From contig CAIPFY010000371.1 in NCBI GenBank assembly GCA_903864435.1, positions 1 to 44,562 of the forward strand: a DNA stretch of 44,562 nt, in the 5' to 3' direction. The notes under the pieces were generated by a model. That model was not told the origin of the DNA and searched no databases. It was given only the letters and a program-made list of their open reading frames with translations. Shown here in pieces: positions 18,155 to 27,266 of this stretch. The stretch's first letter is position 1. Every line of letters begins with the position of its first letter. The stretch comes from an uncultured Chloroflexota bacterium (GTDB taxonomy: Bacteria; Chloroflexota; Anaerolineae; Aggregatilineales; Phototrophicaceae). The position numbers and the translations under genes are program-made.

Positions 18155-19843
18155 ATGCCTGAGATTCGTTTTGATCGGTACTATCGGTATGACGAACTGA
18201 CGCGCCTGTTGATGGCGTATGATGAAGAATACCCCGGCCTGATTCAGGTCAGCAGCATCGGCAAGAGCCATGAGGGGCGCGACATCTGGTTGGTGACGGT
18301 GACGAACGAAGCCACCGGTTCTGCCAGTGAGAAACCTGCGCTGTGGGTGGATGGCAACATTCACGCTTCGGAGGTGTCGGCCTCCACCGCCTGCTTGCAC
18401 CTGCTGCACACACTCACCAGCCAGTACATGAAAGACCCGGAGATCACGCGCTGCCTCGATACCCGTGCGTTCTACATTTGCCCGCGCATCAACCCCGACG
18501 GTGCGGAATGGGCGCTGGCAGATAAGCCGGTGATTATTCGTTCCGGCACGCGCCCGTATCCCTATGATGAAGATGCCCTCAGCGGCTTGACAGAAACCGA
18601 TGCTGATGGCGATGGTCGCGTGTTGCAAATGCGGATTGAAGACCCGAACGGCGGCTGGAAAGAGTATCCCGACGAGCCGCGGTTGCTCATCCGCCGCGAT
18701 CCTACCGAGGTGGGCGGGCGCTACTTCCGTGTGCTGCCCGAAGGCACGCTCAAGAATTACGATGGCGTGACCATTGAGATTCCCAACCGCAAACAGGGGC
18801 TCGATTTCAACCGCAACTTCCCGCTGGAATGGCGGCAGGAGTCCGAACAGAGTGGGGCGGGGCCGTACCCTACCAGTGAGCCAGAAATTCGTGCGGTGGT
18901 GCATTTCATCGCCACCCACCTGAATATTCATGGGGCGGTCACATTCCACACCCACAGTGGCGTGCTGCTGCGGCCTTATGGCACGCACAACGACGAACAC
19001 TTCCCGGCAGAGGATTTGTGGACGTTCCAGAAGATCGGGGAGAAGGGGACGGAGATCACAGGTTATCCGGCGGCCTCGGTCTATCACGAGTTCCGCTATC
19101 ACCCCAAAGAGACGATCACCGGCGTGTTCGATGATTGGGTGTATGACCACTTCGGCACGTATGCGTGGACGGTGGAAATCTGGAGTCCGCAGCGGCAGGC
19201 CGGCATCGAGAAGTTCAAGTTCATCGAGTGGTTCCGCGAACACCCGCTGGAAGATGATTTCAAGCTGCTCAAGTGGAGCGACGAGGCGCTGGCCGGACAC
19301 GGCTACGTGAACTGGTATCCGTTCGATCATCCCCAGTTGGGGCGGGTAGAACTGGGCGGGTGGAATTATCAGTACGCATGGCGCAATCCGCCGCCGCATT
19401 TGCTCGAAAACGAGATTTCGCGCTTTGCCGAATGGCTGATCTGGAAGAATCTGATTTCACCCCGTCTGGAACTGCACAGCGTCCAGATGACCCCGTTGGG
19501 GAACGATCATTACCGAGTGCAGATGGTCGTTCACAACACGGGTTGGCTGCCCAGCTACGGCAGCAAGCGGGCGCTGGATCGCAAAGTGGTGCGCGGCGTG
19601 GTGGCAGAGATCGAATTGCCGCCGGGTGCAACGCTGGTTTCGGGCAAGCAACGCGAGGAAATCGGTCAGTTGGAAGGGCGCAGCAACATGGGTTCGTCGC
19701 TGCTGTCGTGGGCGGATATTGGTGTGACCAGTGACCGCGCTAAAGTGGCATGGGTGATCTATGCGCCGCACAAGGGCTTCGTGCAACTAACGGCTCGCCA
19801 CGAACGGGCGGGTGTGGTGCGCGAAGATGTGGAATTGGTCTAA
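18155..19843 (+). CDS. M14 family zinc carboxypeptidase
   Basis: M14 peptidases remove C-terminal residues with one Zn2+. The ligands are visible: His70 and Glu73 in GNIHASEVSAS and His267 in FHTHSGVLLRPYG; the catalytic Glu341 is in AWTVEIWSP. FNRNFPLEW supplies the substrate-binding Asn-Arg. The 562-residue chain is longer than the 300-residue catalytic domain: the last 150 residues look like a beta-rich accessory domain (HNTGWLPSYGSKRAL region). There is no signal peptide, so it is probably cytoplasmic, unlike many M14 enzymes. The pseudouridine synthase starts on the base after its stop. Peptidase fold is secure; the exact substrate is unknown. Confidence 0.9.
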   Translation: MPEIRFDRYYRYDELTRLLMAYDEEYPGLIQVSSIGKSHEGRDIWLVTVTNEATGSASEKPALWVDGNIHASEVSASTACLHLLHTLTSQYMKDPEITRCLDTRAFYICPRINPDGAEWALADKPVIIRSGTRPYPYDEDALSGLTETDADGDGRVLQMRIEDPNGGWKEYPDEPRLLIRRDPTEVGGRYFRVLPEGTLKNYDGVTIEIPNRKQGLDFNRNFPLEWRQESEQSGAGPYPTSEPEIRAVVHFIATHLNIHGAVTFHTHSGVLLRPYGTHNDEHFPAEDLWTFQKIGEKGTEITGYPAASVYHEFRYHPKETITGVFDDWVYDHFGTYAWTVEIWSPQRQAGIEKFKFIEWFREHPLEDDFKLLKWSDEALAGHGYVNWYPFDHPQLGRVELGGWNYQYAWRNPPPHLLENEISRFAEWLIWKNLISPRLELHSVQMTPLGNDHYRVQMVVHNTGWLPSYGSKRALDRKVVRGVVAEIELPPGATLVSGKQREEIGQLEGRSNMGSSLLSWADIGVTSDRAKVAWVIYAPHKGFVQLTARHERAGVVREDVELV

Positions 19844-20431
19844 GTGGCTGCTGCCGAGCGCATCCTAAAGTTCTGGAAGCCTTACGGCGTTCTGACGCAG
19901 TTCACGGACGCACAGGGCAGGCCGACTCTGGCGGATTACATCCCGGTCAGCGGCGTATATGCTGCGGGCCGGCTTGATCTGGACAGCGAAGGCTTGCTGC
20001 TGCTGACCGACTCGGCGCGGCTGAAAACCCGCCTGACCGACCCGCGTTTTGAGCATCCGCGCACCTACTGGGTGCAGGTGGAGCGCATACCGGACGAGGC
20101 CGCGCTGGAACGCCTGCGGGCGGGCGTGGAGTTGAACGATGGTTGGACGCGCCCCGCGCAGGTGCGTCCGATACAACCGCCCGATTTGCCTCCGCGTGAT
20201 CCGCCGGTGCGCTTCCGCAAGACCGTGCCGGATGGATGGTTGGCGTTGACGCTGACCGAAGGGCGCAACCGGCAGGTGCGGCGGATGACGGCGGCGGTGG
20301 GGCATCCCACGCTGCGCTTGGTGCGCTGTGCGATTGGCACGATCACGCTCGAAGGGCTGCAACCGGGCGAATGGCGCGACCTGAGCGCCGCCGAAAGCGA
20401 ACAGTTACGCGCCAGCACCGGCTTGCGCTGA
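19844..20431 (+). CDS. rluE: RluE/RsuA-family 23S rRNA pseudouridine synthase
   Basis: The enzyme isomerises a specific uridine in rRNA to pseudouridine. The 195-residue protein has the family core with catalytic Asp45 in [23 protein letters not shown] near the start, and [10 protein letters not shown] with the conserved Arg/Gln residues. It lacks an N-terminal S4 domain, as RluE does, so U2457 of 23S rRNA is the likeliest target by family; other small RsuA-type targets are possible. Translation starts at GTG directly after the TAA of the carboxypeptidase gene with zero spacing, pointing to coupling. Confidence 0.85.
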   Translation: MAAAERILKFWKPYGVLTQFTDAQGRPTLADYIPVSGVYAAGRLDLDSEGLLLLTDSARLKTRLTDPRFEHPRTYWVQVERIPDEAALERLRAGVELNDGWTRPAQVRPIQPPDLPPRDPPVRFRKTVPDGWLALTLTEGRNRQVRRMTAAVGHPTLRLVRCAIGTITLEGLQPGEWRDLSAAESEQLRASTGLR

Positions 20432-20511
20432 AGTCTGCGATATGCGAAAATGCGAACGTGTGTTCAGTTTGTCGCCCTGCATAGACATTGAAAGTTGAGC
20501 GCAACCTCTCC

Positions 20512-21156
20512 ATGATCGAGCAATCACAACCGACTTACTTCGTCGCCATCGCCGGCAATATCGGCGCGGGAAAAAGCACGCTGACGGGGATGTTAAGCCA
20601 CGTTTTCAGCTGGGAGCCGTTTTATGAGGCCAATGCCGAAAACCCCTATCTATCCGATTTTTATCAGGATATGCAGCGGTGGAGTTTCCACTCGCAGGTG
20701 TTTTTCCTCGGCAAGCGGCTGGAGCATCATCACCAGTTATTGGCGCATCCCGGCAGCGTGGTGCAAGATCGCACCGTGTACGAGGATGCGGAGATTTTCG
20801 CCCGCAACCTGTATGAGCAGGGGAATATGACCGGGCGCGATTATGATGCCTATCGTCGCCTGTATGATGCCATTCGCGCTTTTGTGCCGCCGCCGGATTT
20901 GATGATTTACCTAGAGTGCAGCGTGGAACAACTGGAGGAACACATCCGCCGCCGGGGGCGCGATTACGAACGCAATATCTCGGCAAATTATCTGGCGCGT
21001 TTGAACCGCCTGTATGACCGCTGGATTGATGGCTGGACATCTTGCCCGGTGCTGCGCGTCCGCATTGATGGTGTTGATTTCCAGCACAACCCGTCCGATT
21101 TTGAGCAGATTCGGCAGGCCGTCGAAAATCAACTGGGATTGATGAAAACGCACTAA
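20512..21156 (+). CDS. Deoxynucleoside kinase family protein
   Basis: Deoxynucleoside kinases phosphorylate salvaged deoxynucleosides to the monophosphates. The 214-residue protein has the P-loop AGNIGAGKSTL near residue 15. The Glu of FYEAN and the VQDRTVYEDAEIFARN stretch follow (DRS/DRT motif with the catalytic Glu region), and then the lid Arg-rich segment IRRRGRDYERNI. These match the dGK/dAK/dCK family. The base preference cannot be set reliably. I use ATG 20512; an in-frame TTG at 20488 would add eight residues. There is no obvious ribosome-binding site for either. The next gene starts 130 bases later with its own promoter. Confidence 0.88.
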   Translation: MIEQSQPTYFVAIAGNIGAGKSTLTGMLSHVFSWEPFYEANAENPYLSDFYQDMQRWSFHSQVFFLGKRLEHHHQLLAHPGSVVQDRTVYEDAEIFARNLYEQGNMTGRDYDAYRRLYDAIRAFVPPPDLMIYLECSVEQLEEHIRRRGRDYERNISANYLARLNRLYDRWIDGWTSCPVLRVRIDGVDFQHNPSDFEQIRQAVENQLGLMKTH

Positions 21157-21173
21157 ATAAACGTCCACGCCTA

Positions 21174-21202
21174 TAGACAGTTTTCACAAATCATGCTACA
21201 CT
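21174..21202 (+). promoter_or_regulatory. Promoter of the GntR-korAB operon
   Basis: TAGACA (21174-21179), a 17-base spacer and TACACT (21197-21202) form a plausible sigma-70 promoter. A perfect TATAAT at 21210-21215 just downstream lacks a good -35 and could be a second -10. Both precede a palindrome (21214-21243) in the leader of the regulator gene. Confidence 0.6.
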
Positions 21203-21213
21203 CGACGAATATA

Positions 21214-21243
21214 ATCCATAGGATTCATCAGATGAATATGGAT
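21214..21243. promoter_or_regulatory. 30-bp nested palindrome, likely operator of the GntR regulator
   Basis: The inner repeat ATTCATC-A-GATGAAT (21223-21237) is a perfect 7-bp dyad around one base. An outer ATCCAT (21214-21219) is matched by ATGGAT (21238-21243), with three unpaired bases AGG on the left. The dyad starts at the candidate TATAAT and about 12 bases after the TACACT -10, where a bound repressor would block transcription. FadR-type regulators bind such short dyads and usually control their own operon. An RNA hairpin is the alternative reading. Confidence 0.65.
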
Positions 21244-21286
21244 GCGGTGGTTTAATCGGTGAACTGCCGCTGCGTGTGAAGACGGG

Positions 21287-22018
21287 TTGAACGGCGTGGC
21301 GGATATTCGTCTGGACTCTGATCTGCTCAACTACATCATTCAAGAGCAATTCGAGCCGGGTGCGCGCCTGCCCACCATCAGCGAGCTTCAGGACGAGTCG
21401 CGGTTGGGCGTGAGCGCCAGCAAAGTGCGCGAAGAACTGGAAGTGGCGCGGGCGCTGGGGCTGGTGGATGTGCGCTCCAAGACGGGTATGCGTCTGAAAG
21501 AGTACAGCTTCGCGCCGGCGGTGCATCTCCGCCTGTTCTATGCGCTGGCGCGGGATGTGCGCTACTTCGAGTATTTCAGCGCCCTGCGAACGCACCTCGA
21601 AATGAGCTTCTGGCACGAAGCCTGCGAACTGCTCACGCTGGAAGACAAGAACGAGATGCGCGGCTATCTGGTTGCGGCGCGTTCCAAACTCAGCGGACAG
21701 CGCATTCGCATCCCCTTTGAAGAACACCGCGCTTTTCACCTCACCGTCTTTCGACATCTCGATAATCCTTTTGTCCTCGGTTTGCTGGAAGTGTACTGGG
21801 AAGCGTATGCGGCGGTTGAACTCAATCGTTACGCGGATTTGAGCTACCATCAGCAGGTTTGGGACTACCATGAACGCATTCTGGACGCGATTTGCAGTGG
21901 TGACTTCGACGCGGCTCAGAAGGCGTTTATTGAACATACGCGGCTGCTGCATCATCAGCCCCGTATGCAGGATGTAGATCATGCAGCAGCACTGGTCGAA
22001 AATAAAGTCACCGAATAA
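21287..22018 (+). CDS. GntR-family (FadR/FCD) transcriptional regulator
   Basis: The 243-residue protein has an N-terminal winged helix (LPTISELQDESRLGVSASKVREEL, cited in parts: TISELQDESRLG, KVREELEVARALG) and a C-terminal all-helical FCD ligand domain. The FCD domain carries metal/ligand His positions in FEEHRAFH, YHERILDA and EHTRLLHH. FCD members respond to small carboxylic acids or acyl compounds. The gene lies 39 bases upstream of korA on the same strand, so it most probably regulates the ferredoxin oxidoreductase operon and itself, perhaps with a 2-oxoacid as ligand. The start is TTG 21287; GTG 21296 is possible. Ligand and sign of control are inference. Confidence 0.85.
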   Translation: MNGVADIRLDSDLLNYIIQEQFEPGARLPTISELQDESRLGVSASKVREELEVARALGLVDVRSKTGMRLKEYSFAPAVHLRLFYALARDVRYFEYFSALRTHLEMSFWHEACELLTLEDKNEMRGYLVAARSKLSGQRIRIPFEEHRAFHLTVFRHLDNPFVLGLLEVYWEAYAAVELNRYADLSYHQQVWDYHERILDAICSGDFDAAQKAFIEHTRLLHHQPRMQDVDHAAALVENKVTE

Positions 22019-22057
22019 CTCTAGGAGTGGCGCAGAAGACTGCGTAAAGGACTTACA

Positions 22058-23902
22058 ATGGGTGTCATGGATAAAGAACTAGAATCAAAAACTTCATATT
22101 CGGGCAAGAAGATCGTGAATGACTTCACGCTCACCGCCGCCACTCGCAACGGCACGGGCAGCCAGACATCGAACAATGTGCTGGTGCTGTCGCTGTTTAA
22201 GATGGGCATTCCGGTGAACGGGAAGAACCTGTTCCCTTCCAATATTAAAGGCTTGCCGACGTGGTATACCATTCGCGCCAGCAAGGATGGCTATACCGCC
22301 CGTCCTTCTAGCTCGGAAGTGGCGGTGGTCTTTAATCAGGATACCGCTGCCGAGGATATTCAGAAATTGCCCGCAGGCGGCGTTGCCATCGTCCCGCAGG
22401 AATGGCACTGGACGCACAGCCGCGAGGACATTTATTACTACGAAATTCCGGTTGACCCGATGGTGAAGGAAGCCGGGATTGCGTCTGAACTGCGCGAGCG
22501 CGTGGCGAACATGGTCTATGTGGGCGCGGTGGCGCACCTGTTCAGCATTCCGATGGACATCATCTGGCAGGCGCTGTTGACCAATTTCAGTGGCAAGGAA
22601 AAACCCGCTAAGATCAACTTTGACATGGTGCAACGCGCCTACGACTGGTCGGTTGCCAACATGGTCAAGCAGGACGGCTTCTCGTATGAGCCGATGCCGG
22701 GTGGCAACACTGGCAAGATCGTGATTACGGGCAACGAAGCGGCGGGTATCGGCACGCTGTTCGGTGGCGTGCAGGTGGTGGGCTGGTATCCGATCACTCC
22801 TTCGACCAGCCTGATTGATGCCATGTTCGATCATCAGGCGCTGCGTAAAGACCCGGAGACGGGGCTGAACACGGTAGGCATCATGCAGGCCGAAGACGAA
22901 ATCGCCGCCATCGGCACGATTGTTGGTGCAGGGTGGGCGGGCGCACGTTCAATGACGGCCACCAGCGGCCCCGGCATCAGTCTGATGGCGGAGTTCACGG
23001 GTTTGGCCTATTACGCCGAAATCCCGTGCGTGATCTGGGATGTGACGCGCATCGGCCCCAGCACCGGTATGCCCACGCGCACCAGTCAGGGCGATCTGCT
23101 GTTCATCCACTTCCTTGGTCATGGCGATACCCGCCAGATTACGCTCCTTCCCGGCAGCGTGGCGGAATGTTTCGAGTTCGGTTGGCGGGCGTTGGATGTG
23201 GCTGAAGTCTGCCAGACTCCGGTGTTCGTGATGAGCGACCTCGATCTGGGCATGAACAACTGGGTGTCCGAGCCGTTCGTGTACCCCGACGAGCCGATTA
23301 ATCGTGGCAAGACGCTTAACCTCGAAACCCTGACCCAGTTCATCGAAGAAAAGGGCGAGTGGTGGCGTTATAAGGACTATGACGGCGATGGTATTCCGTA
23401 CCGCACCGTTCCCGGCACCGACCATCCCCGCGCCGCCTATTTCACACGCGGCACTGGTCACAATGAAAAAGCTGGCTACAGCGAACGCCCCGAAGATTGG
23501 ATGAACAATCTGCGCCGCATCGAGCGCAAGATCAACAACACACGCAAGACGCTGCCGCAACCGGTGGTCAAGACCATGCCCGGCGCGAAGGTCGGCATCC
23601 TCTCGTTCGGCTCGAACGACCCCGCCATCCTCGAAGCGCGTGACCGGCTGGCCGCCGAAGGGATCGCGACGGATTATATGCGCGTGCGTGCGCTGCCGCT
23701 GTCCGAAAGCGTGATGGAATTCATTCGCAAATACGAGCGCGTCTATCTCCCGGAGAACAATTTCGACGGGCAACTGGCGCAGATTATCCGGCTGGAAACC
23801 AGCGAAAGCACGCAGCACATGGTTTCGCTGCCGCTGGGCGACGGTCTGCCGATGACGGCTGCATGGGTTGTAGAAAACATCAAGAAACACGAGGGGAAAT
23901 AA
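22058..23902 (+). CDS. korA: 2-oxoacid:ferredoxin oxidoreductase, alpha subunit (gamma-alpha fusion)
   Basis: With KorB this enzyme oxidatively decarboxylates a 2-oxoacid, probably 2-oxoglutarate, to the acyl-CoA while reducing ferredoxin; some members run in the reductive direction. The 614-residue chain has an N-terminal gamma domain (about 15-190), then the pyrimidine-binding alpha domain. That domain starts at GNEAAGIGTLFGGVQVVGWYPITPSTS (cited by its YPITPSTS core) and continues with QAEDEIAAIG and TATSGPGISLM. A C-terminal domain closes the chain. This fused architecture with a separate two-domain beta is typical of KorAB. AAAGGA 6 bases before the ATG is a good ribosome-binding site. 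Substrate (2-oxoglutarate against pyruvate or branched-chain) is likely but not proven. Confidence 0.92.
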   Translation: MGVMDKELESKTSYSGKKIVNDFTLTAATRNGTGSQTSNNVLVLSLFKMGIPVNGKNLFPSNIKGLPTWYTIRASKDGYTARPSSSEVAVVFNQDTAAEDIQKLPAGGVAIVPQEWHWTHSREDIYYYEIPVDPMVKEAGIASELRERVANMVYVGAVAHLFSIPMDIIWQALLTNFSGKEKPAKINFDMVQRAYDWSVANMVKQDGFSYEPMPGGNTGKIVITGNEAAGIGTLFGGVQVVGWYPITPSTSLIDAMFDHQALRKDPETGLNTVGIMQAEDEIAAIGTIVGAGWAGARSMTATSGPGISLMAEFTGLAYYAEIPCVIWDVTRIGPSTGMPTRTSQGDLLFIHFLGHGDTRQITLLPGSVAECFEFGWRALDVAEVCQTPVFVMSDLDLGMNNWVSEPFVYPDEPINRGKTLNLETLTQFIEEKGEWWRYKDYDGDGIPYRTVPGTDHPRAAYFTRGTGHNEKAGYSERPEDWMNNLRRIERKINNTRKTLPQPVVKTMPGAKVGILSFGSNDPAILEARDRLAAEGIATDYMRVRALPLSESVMEFIRKYERVYLPENNFDGQLAQIIRLETSESTQHMVSLPLGDGLPMTAAWVVENIKKHEGK

Positions 23903-23903
23903 G

Positions 23904-24956
23904 ATGCCTCCGAAAGCACCTGCCAAGACAAATGCGCTGGGCTTGACCCGCGAAGACTATAAAGGCACGAAAAGCACACTGTGCCCCGGCTGCGGTCACG
24001 ATTCGATCAGCAATCAGATCATCAGCACCACTTACGACATGGGGCTGGATCAGCACAAGCTCATCAAGCTGAGTGGCATCGGCTGCTCCAGCAAGACTCC
24101 GGCTTACTTCCTCGGACGGGCGCATGCGTTCAACTCGGTGCATGGTCGTATGCCCTCGGTGGCGACAGGCGCGACGTTGGCGAACCGTGACCTGATCGCC
24201 ATCGGCGTGAGTGGCGACGGCGACTCCGGCAGCATCGGCATGGGACAGTTCAAACACGTCATGCGCCGCAATGTGCCGATGGTCTACATCATCGAGAACA
24301 ACGGCGTGTACGGCCTGACCAAAGGCCAGTTCTCTGCCACCTCGGATGCGGGGCAAACCCTGCGCTACTACGGCAAGAACGAACTACCCGCAATTGACCT
24401 GTGTATGGAAGCCATCATGGGCGGCGCGACCTTCGTGGCCCGCAGCTTCTCCGGCAACAGCAAGCAGGTGCAGACGCTCCTGCGGGCGGCGCTGGCGCAC
24501 AAGGGGACGGCGGTGGTGGACATCATCAGCCCGTGCGTGACCTTCAACAACACGCCCACCTCGAACAAGAGCTACGACTATGGCAAGGCCAACGAAATTC
24601 CGCTGCACGAGATCGAACTCATCCCCGAAGGTTGGGTGCCGGATCGTGAAGAAATTGCCATCGAAGATTATCCCGAAGGCGAAGTCATCAGCGTTCGGAT
24701 GCACGATGGCTCGTTCGTGCGCTTGAAGCAGGCGGGCCGCGATCACGATCCGCGCAGCCGCATCGGTGCGCTGACGCTGCTGGAGAACGCGCAGATGGAG
24801 CAGTTGTTCATCACCGGTCTGCTGTACTACGAAGAACCGCGTCCTACACTGGCGGATACGCTGCGTCTGGTGGAAGCCCCGCTGGCGCACCTGCCCGAAG
24901 AAAAGCTGCGTCCCAGTAAGGAAACGCTGGCTAATCTGATGACCGAGTTCATGTAG
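23904..24956 (+). CDS. korB: 2-oxoacid:ferredoxin oxidoreductase, beta subunit
   Basis: The beta subunit binds thiamine pyrophosphate and a [4Fe-4S] cluster. The 350-residue protein has LCPGCGHDSIS near residue 28 (Cys cluster ligands), the GIGCSSKTPAYF segment, the TPP/Mg signature GDGDSGSIGMGQFKH and IIENNGVYGLTKGQFS, as well as DIISPCVTFNN with a further cluster Cys. It starts one base after the korA stop and uses a ribosome-binding site inside the korA end (GAGGGGAAA). No separate ferredoxin gene is adjacent. The operon ends at the strong terminator downstream. Confidence 0.95.
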   Translation: MPPKAPAKTNALGLTREDYKGTKSTLCPGCGHDSISNQIISTTYDMGLDQHKLIKLSGIGCSSKTPAYFLGRAHAFNSVHGRMPSVATGATLANRDLIAIGVSGDGDSGSIGMGQFKHVMRRNVPMVYIIENNGVYGLTKGQFSATSDAGQTLRYYGKNELPAIDLCMEAIMGGATFVARSFSGNSKQVQTLLRAALAHKGTAVVDIISPCVTFNNTPTSNKSYDYGKANEIPLHEIELIPEGWVPDREEIAIEDYPEGEVISVRMHDGSFVRLKQAGRDHDPRSRIGALTLLENAQMEQLFITGLLYYEEPRPTLADTLRLVEAPLAHLPEEKLRPSKETLANLMTEFM

Positions 24957-24983
24957 GCGAGGTCGTTAGGACGAAGTGATAGA

Positions 24984-25021
24984 ACACCCTTTGCGGGATT
25001 GTCCGCGAAGGGTGTTTTTTT
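24984..25021. terminator. Terminator between korB and the convergent histidine-kinase gene
   Basis: ACACCCTT pairs with AAGGGTGT, extended inward by GCGG/CCGC, and is followed by a run of seven T on the plus strand. On the minus strand an A tract precedes the same stem. The kinase stop codon lies in the T run, so this end is shared by the convergent genes, with the plus strand the better terminator. Confidence 0.9.
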
Positions 25022-26477
25022 ATTTGGCGACGGGGTGCGTTTCCAGTGTGGGTAGGTGCGCTCTGGCGGGTAGATAGCCGTTCGGCGTGGCGCTGACCGG
25101 AGCGCGGCGCACAGTGATAGTGAACACGCTACCTTCCCCCACGCGGCTCTGTACCGCAATCGTCCCGCCCTGCTTTTCGATCAAGGCTCTGGCAATCGTC
25201 AGTCCCAGCCCGTAGCCTTCGCCATGTCGGGCGGGGTCGGCGCGGTAGAAACGTTGGAAGATGAGGGGCAGTTTGTCCTCCGGGATGCCCATGCCGGTAT
25301 CGCGCACGTGCAGGGCGATCTGCGCCGTTTCGACATCCACTTTTAGCTCGACCTGACCGCCGGTTGGCGTGAACTTGAAGGCGTTATCCAGTAGGATGAG
25401 CAGCACCTGTTTGAGCATGTCGCGGCGGCCTAGCGCGTTCACATCCGGCACGGCGCTCACGGTGAAGTTTTGCTTTAGGGGCAGGGCGGCGAATTGCCGC
25501 TGCACTTCTCCGATAAGCGAGGGTAGCGCCACATCATCCAGATCGAGGGTGCTGCTGTGTTCGGCGCGGGCGAGGGTCATCAAATCTTTGACCAACCGGA
25601 TCATGCGCTCACTTTCCGAAACGCTGTCGGAAAGTACGGCTTGACGGTCACTTTCGGAAATCGGCGGGTCACGCTGGAGCAGCGCCAGATTGCCGCGCAG
25701 GGTGGTCAGCGGCGTGCGGAGTTCGTGCGAAGCGTCTGCCAGAAATGACCGCTGTGCATCCAACGCCTGCGCCACCTTCTGATAGGCCGCGTCCAGCGCC
25801 CCCAGCATACTGTTGAAGGTGGTCGCAAGGCGGCCCACTTCGTCCTGCGGGCCGTCATAGGTCACGCGCCGCTGGAAATCGCGTTCTGTACCGATGACCT
25901 GTGCGGTGCGCGTCAGGTGGTCAATCGGGCGTAGTGACGCACCTGCGACGAACCAGACCCCCGCGACGGCGATTACCAGCGTGACCAGCCCACCCAGAAT
26001 CAGGCCGGTGCGCAGGGTGTTTAACGCCTGCTGCTGGTCTACAATCGAACGTGCCACCTGCAAGATTCCGATGGTCTGCCCGTCCGCGATCAACGGTTGG
26101 CTGTACACCAGCAGCGGCGTATCCTGTACCCACGCGATTTCGTAGACCGGCTGACCGCTTTGCAACTGACCGAGGCCGCCATTGCTGAGGGGCAGCGCAT
26201 GACCGTCGAGATTGTCGGTGCGCCCGACTACATTTCCTTTGGCATCGCAGGCTTGCCAGTAATTTTGCCGGTTGCCGACATTATCGGCAGGCCACTGGAA
26301 ATAGCCCAGTGCGAACGGGTCGGTTTGGACGAGGCGGCGCATTTCGGCGGCCAGCGTCGATTCCATGAAGGAACGGGTGGAATGTTCCATCGTGATATAC
26401 AGCAGCACGCCGAACCCCATCAAACTGAGCGCCAGTATGCTGCCGTAAAAGAGTGTGAGACGTGAACGAATGGACAT
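25020..26477 (-). CDS. Sensor histidine kinase (HisKA/HATPase_c, MprB-like)
   Basis: The 485-residue protein has a first membrane helix (about 8-30), an extracytoplasmic sensor region of roughly 125 residues, and a second helix (about 158-180). A HAMP domain follows (RPIDHLTRTAQVIG onward). HisKA has phospho-acceptor His251 in SHELRTPLTTL, and HATPase_c has an N-box (LLDNAFKFTP), DTGMGIPEDK and GYGLGLTIAR. It is thus a complete membrane kinase. ATG 26477 is preferred to GTG 26486 because AGAGGG then sits at a normal distance. The response-regulator gene lies 20 bases upstream and is certainly its partner. The sensor region has no recognisable ligand motif. Confidence 0.93.
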   Translation of the reverse strand: MSIRSRLTLFYGSILALSLMGFGVLLYITMEHSTRSFMESTLAAEMRRLVQTDPFALGYFQWPADNVGNRQNYWQACDAKGNVVGRTDNLDGHALPLSNGGLGQLQSGQPVYEIAWVQDTPLLVYSQPLIADGQTIGILQVARSIVDQQQALNTLRTGLILGGLVTLVIAVAGVWFVAGASLRPIDHLTRTAQVIGTERDFQRRVTYDGPQDEVGRLATTFNSMLGALDAAYQKVAQALDAQRSFLADASHELRTPLTTLRGNLALLQRDPPISESDRQAVLSDSVSESERMIRLVKDLMTLARAEHSSTLDLDDVALPSLIGEVQRQFAALPLKQNFTVSAVPDVNALGRRDMLKQVLLILLDNAFKFTPTGGQVELKVDVETAQIALHVRDTGMGIPEDKLPLIFQRFYRADPARHGEGYGLGLTIARALIEKQGGTIAVQSRVGEGSVFTITVRRAPVSATPNGYLPARAHLPTLETHPVAK

Positions 26478-26497
26478 AAGAAACACCCTCTGGCAGT

Positions 26498-27175
26498 CTA
26501 TTCCTCCAACCGCAGCGCGTAACCCACACCGCGTATGGTCTGAATCAGGCGGGATTTGTCACCCGTTTCTAGTTTACTCCGCAGGTGGCCGATATGCACT
26601 TCTAGCACGTTTGAGTCTCCAGTGAAGGGATAGCCCCACACCACTTCGAGAATGCGTTCGCGGGTATGCACGCGGCGTGGGTAACGCATGAAATACAGCA
26701 GTAGATCGTATTCCTTCGGGCTGAGAAGGATGATCTGCTCGCCGCGCCGTACCTGCCGCGTGACCGGATTGAGCGAAAGATCGTCGTAGGTCAGCATCCG
26801 ATCTTCTTCGTCCGGTTGCGAACGCCGTAGCAGCGCCCGGATGCGGGCCAGCAGTTCTTCCGGCTCGAACGGCTTGATGAGGTAATCATCCGCGCCGCTG
26901 TCCAAGCCCATCACGCGGTCTTCCAGCGCGTCTTTGGCGGTGAGCATGATGATGGGGATATGGTCGGCGCGGCTGACGCGGCGGGCGACTTCCAGCCCGT
27001 CCAGACCGGGCATCAGCCAGTCGAGGACGATCACATCCGGGCGGTGGGTTTGCGCTTGTGACAGGGCTTGCTGCCCGTCCATTGCCACCAAAACCTCGTA
27101 GCCTTCATACAACAGGGTGCGGCGCAGCATGTCAATCACTTTCTGGTTATCGTCCACAATCAAGATACTCGACAT
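26498..27175 (-). CDS. OmpR/PhoB-family response regulator
   Basis: The 225-residue protein has a receiver domain with acidic pocket (VDDN, residues 7-10), phospho-acceptor Asp52 in VLDWLMPG, Thr in MLTAKDA and Lys in LIKPFEPEE. It also has a C-terminal winged helix ending in GDKSRLIQTIRGVGYAL. AGGAGG 7 bases before ATG 27175 fixes the start; an upstream in-frame start at 27199 would add eight residues without a binding site. It is transcribed with the kinase gene and divergently from the DUF3105/DUF305 genes, which are its obvious candidate targets. Direct repeats with 11-base period lie in the 200-base divergent region. Confidence 0.95.
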   Translation of the reverse strand: MSSILIVDDNQKVIDMLRRTLLYEGYEVLVAMDGQQALSQAQTHRPDVIVLDWLMPGLDGLEVARRVSRADHIPIIMLTAKDALEDRVMGLDSGADDYLIKPFEPEELLARIRALLRRSQPDEEDRMLTYDDLSLNPVTRQVRRGEQIILLSPKEYDLLLYFMRYPRRVHTRERILEVVWGYPFTGDSNVLEVHIGHLRSKLETGDKSRLIQTIRGVGYALRLEE

Positions 27176-27248
27176 GCTGTAGCCTCCTGCACATTGCACT
27201 GGATGTGTGTTGATCTTACGTCAGATGGCTAAAGTGGCGTTAAGGCCA

Positions 27249-27266
27249 GTCTGAAGATTGTCTGAA
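27249..27266. promoter_or_regulatory. Direct repeat, possible response-regulator binding site
   Basis: GTCTGAA occurs at 27249-27255 and again at 27260-27266, an 11-base period, the normal spacing for tandem OmpR-family half sites. It lies between the divergent regulator and DUF3105 genes. A related TCTGAT/TCTCAGAT pair occurs near 27302-27323. No convincing -35/-10 pair could be assigned for either direction. Confidence 0.4.

Noticed and set aside
18128-19399. A 423-codon minus-strand frame opposite the M14 carboxypeptidase
   Set aside because: The plus strand has all zinc ligands and the catalytic Glu in frame; the antisense product has no recognisable motif.
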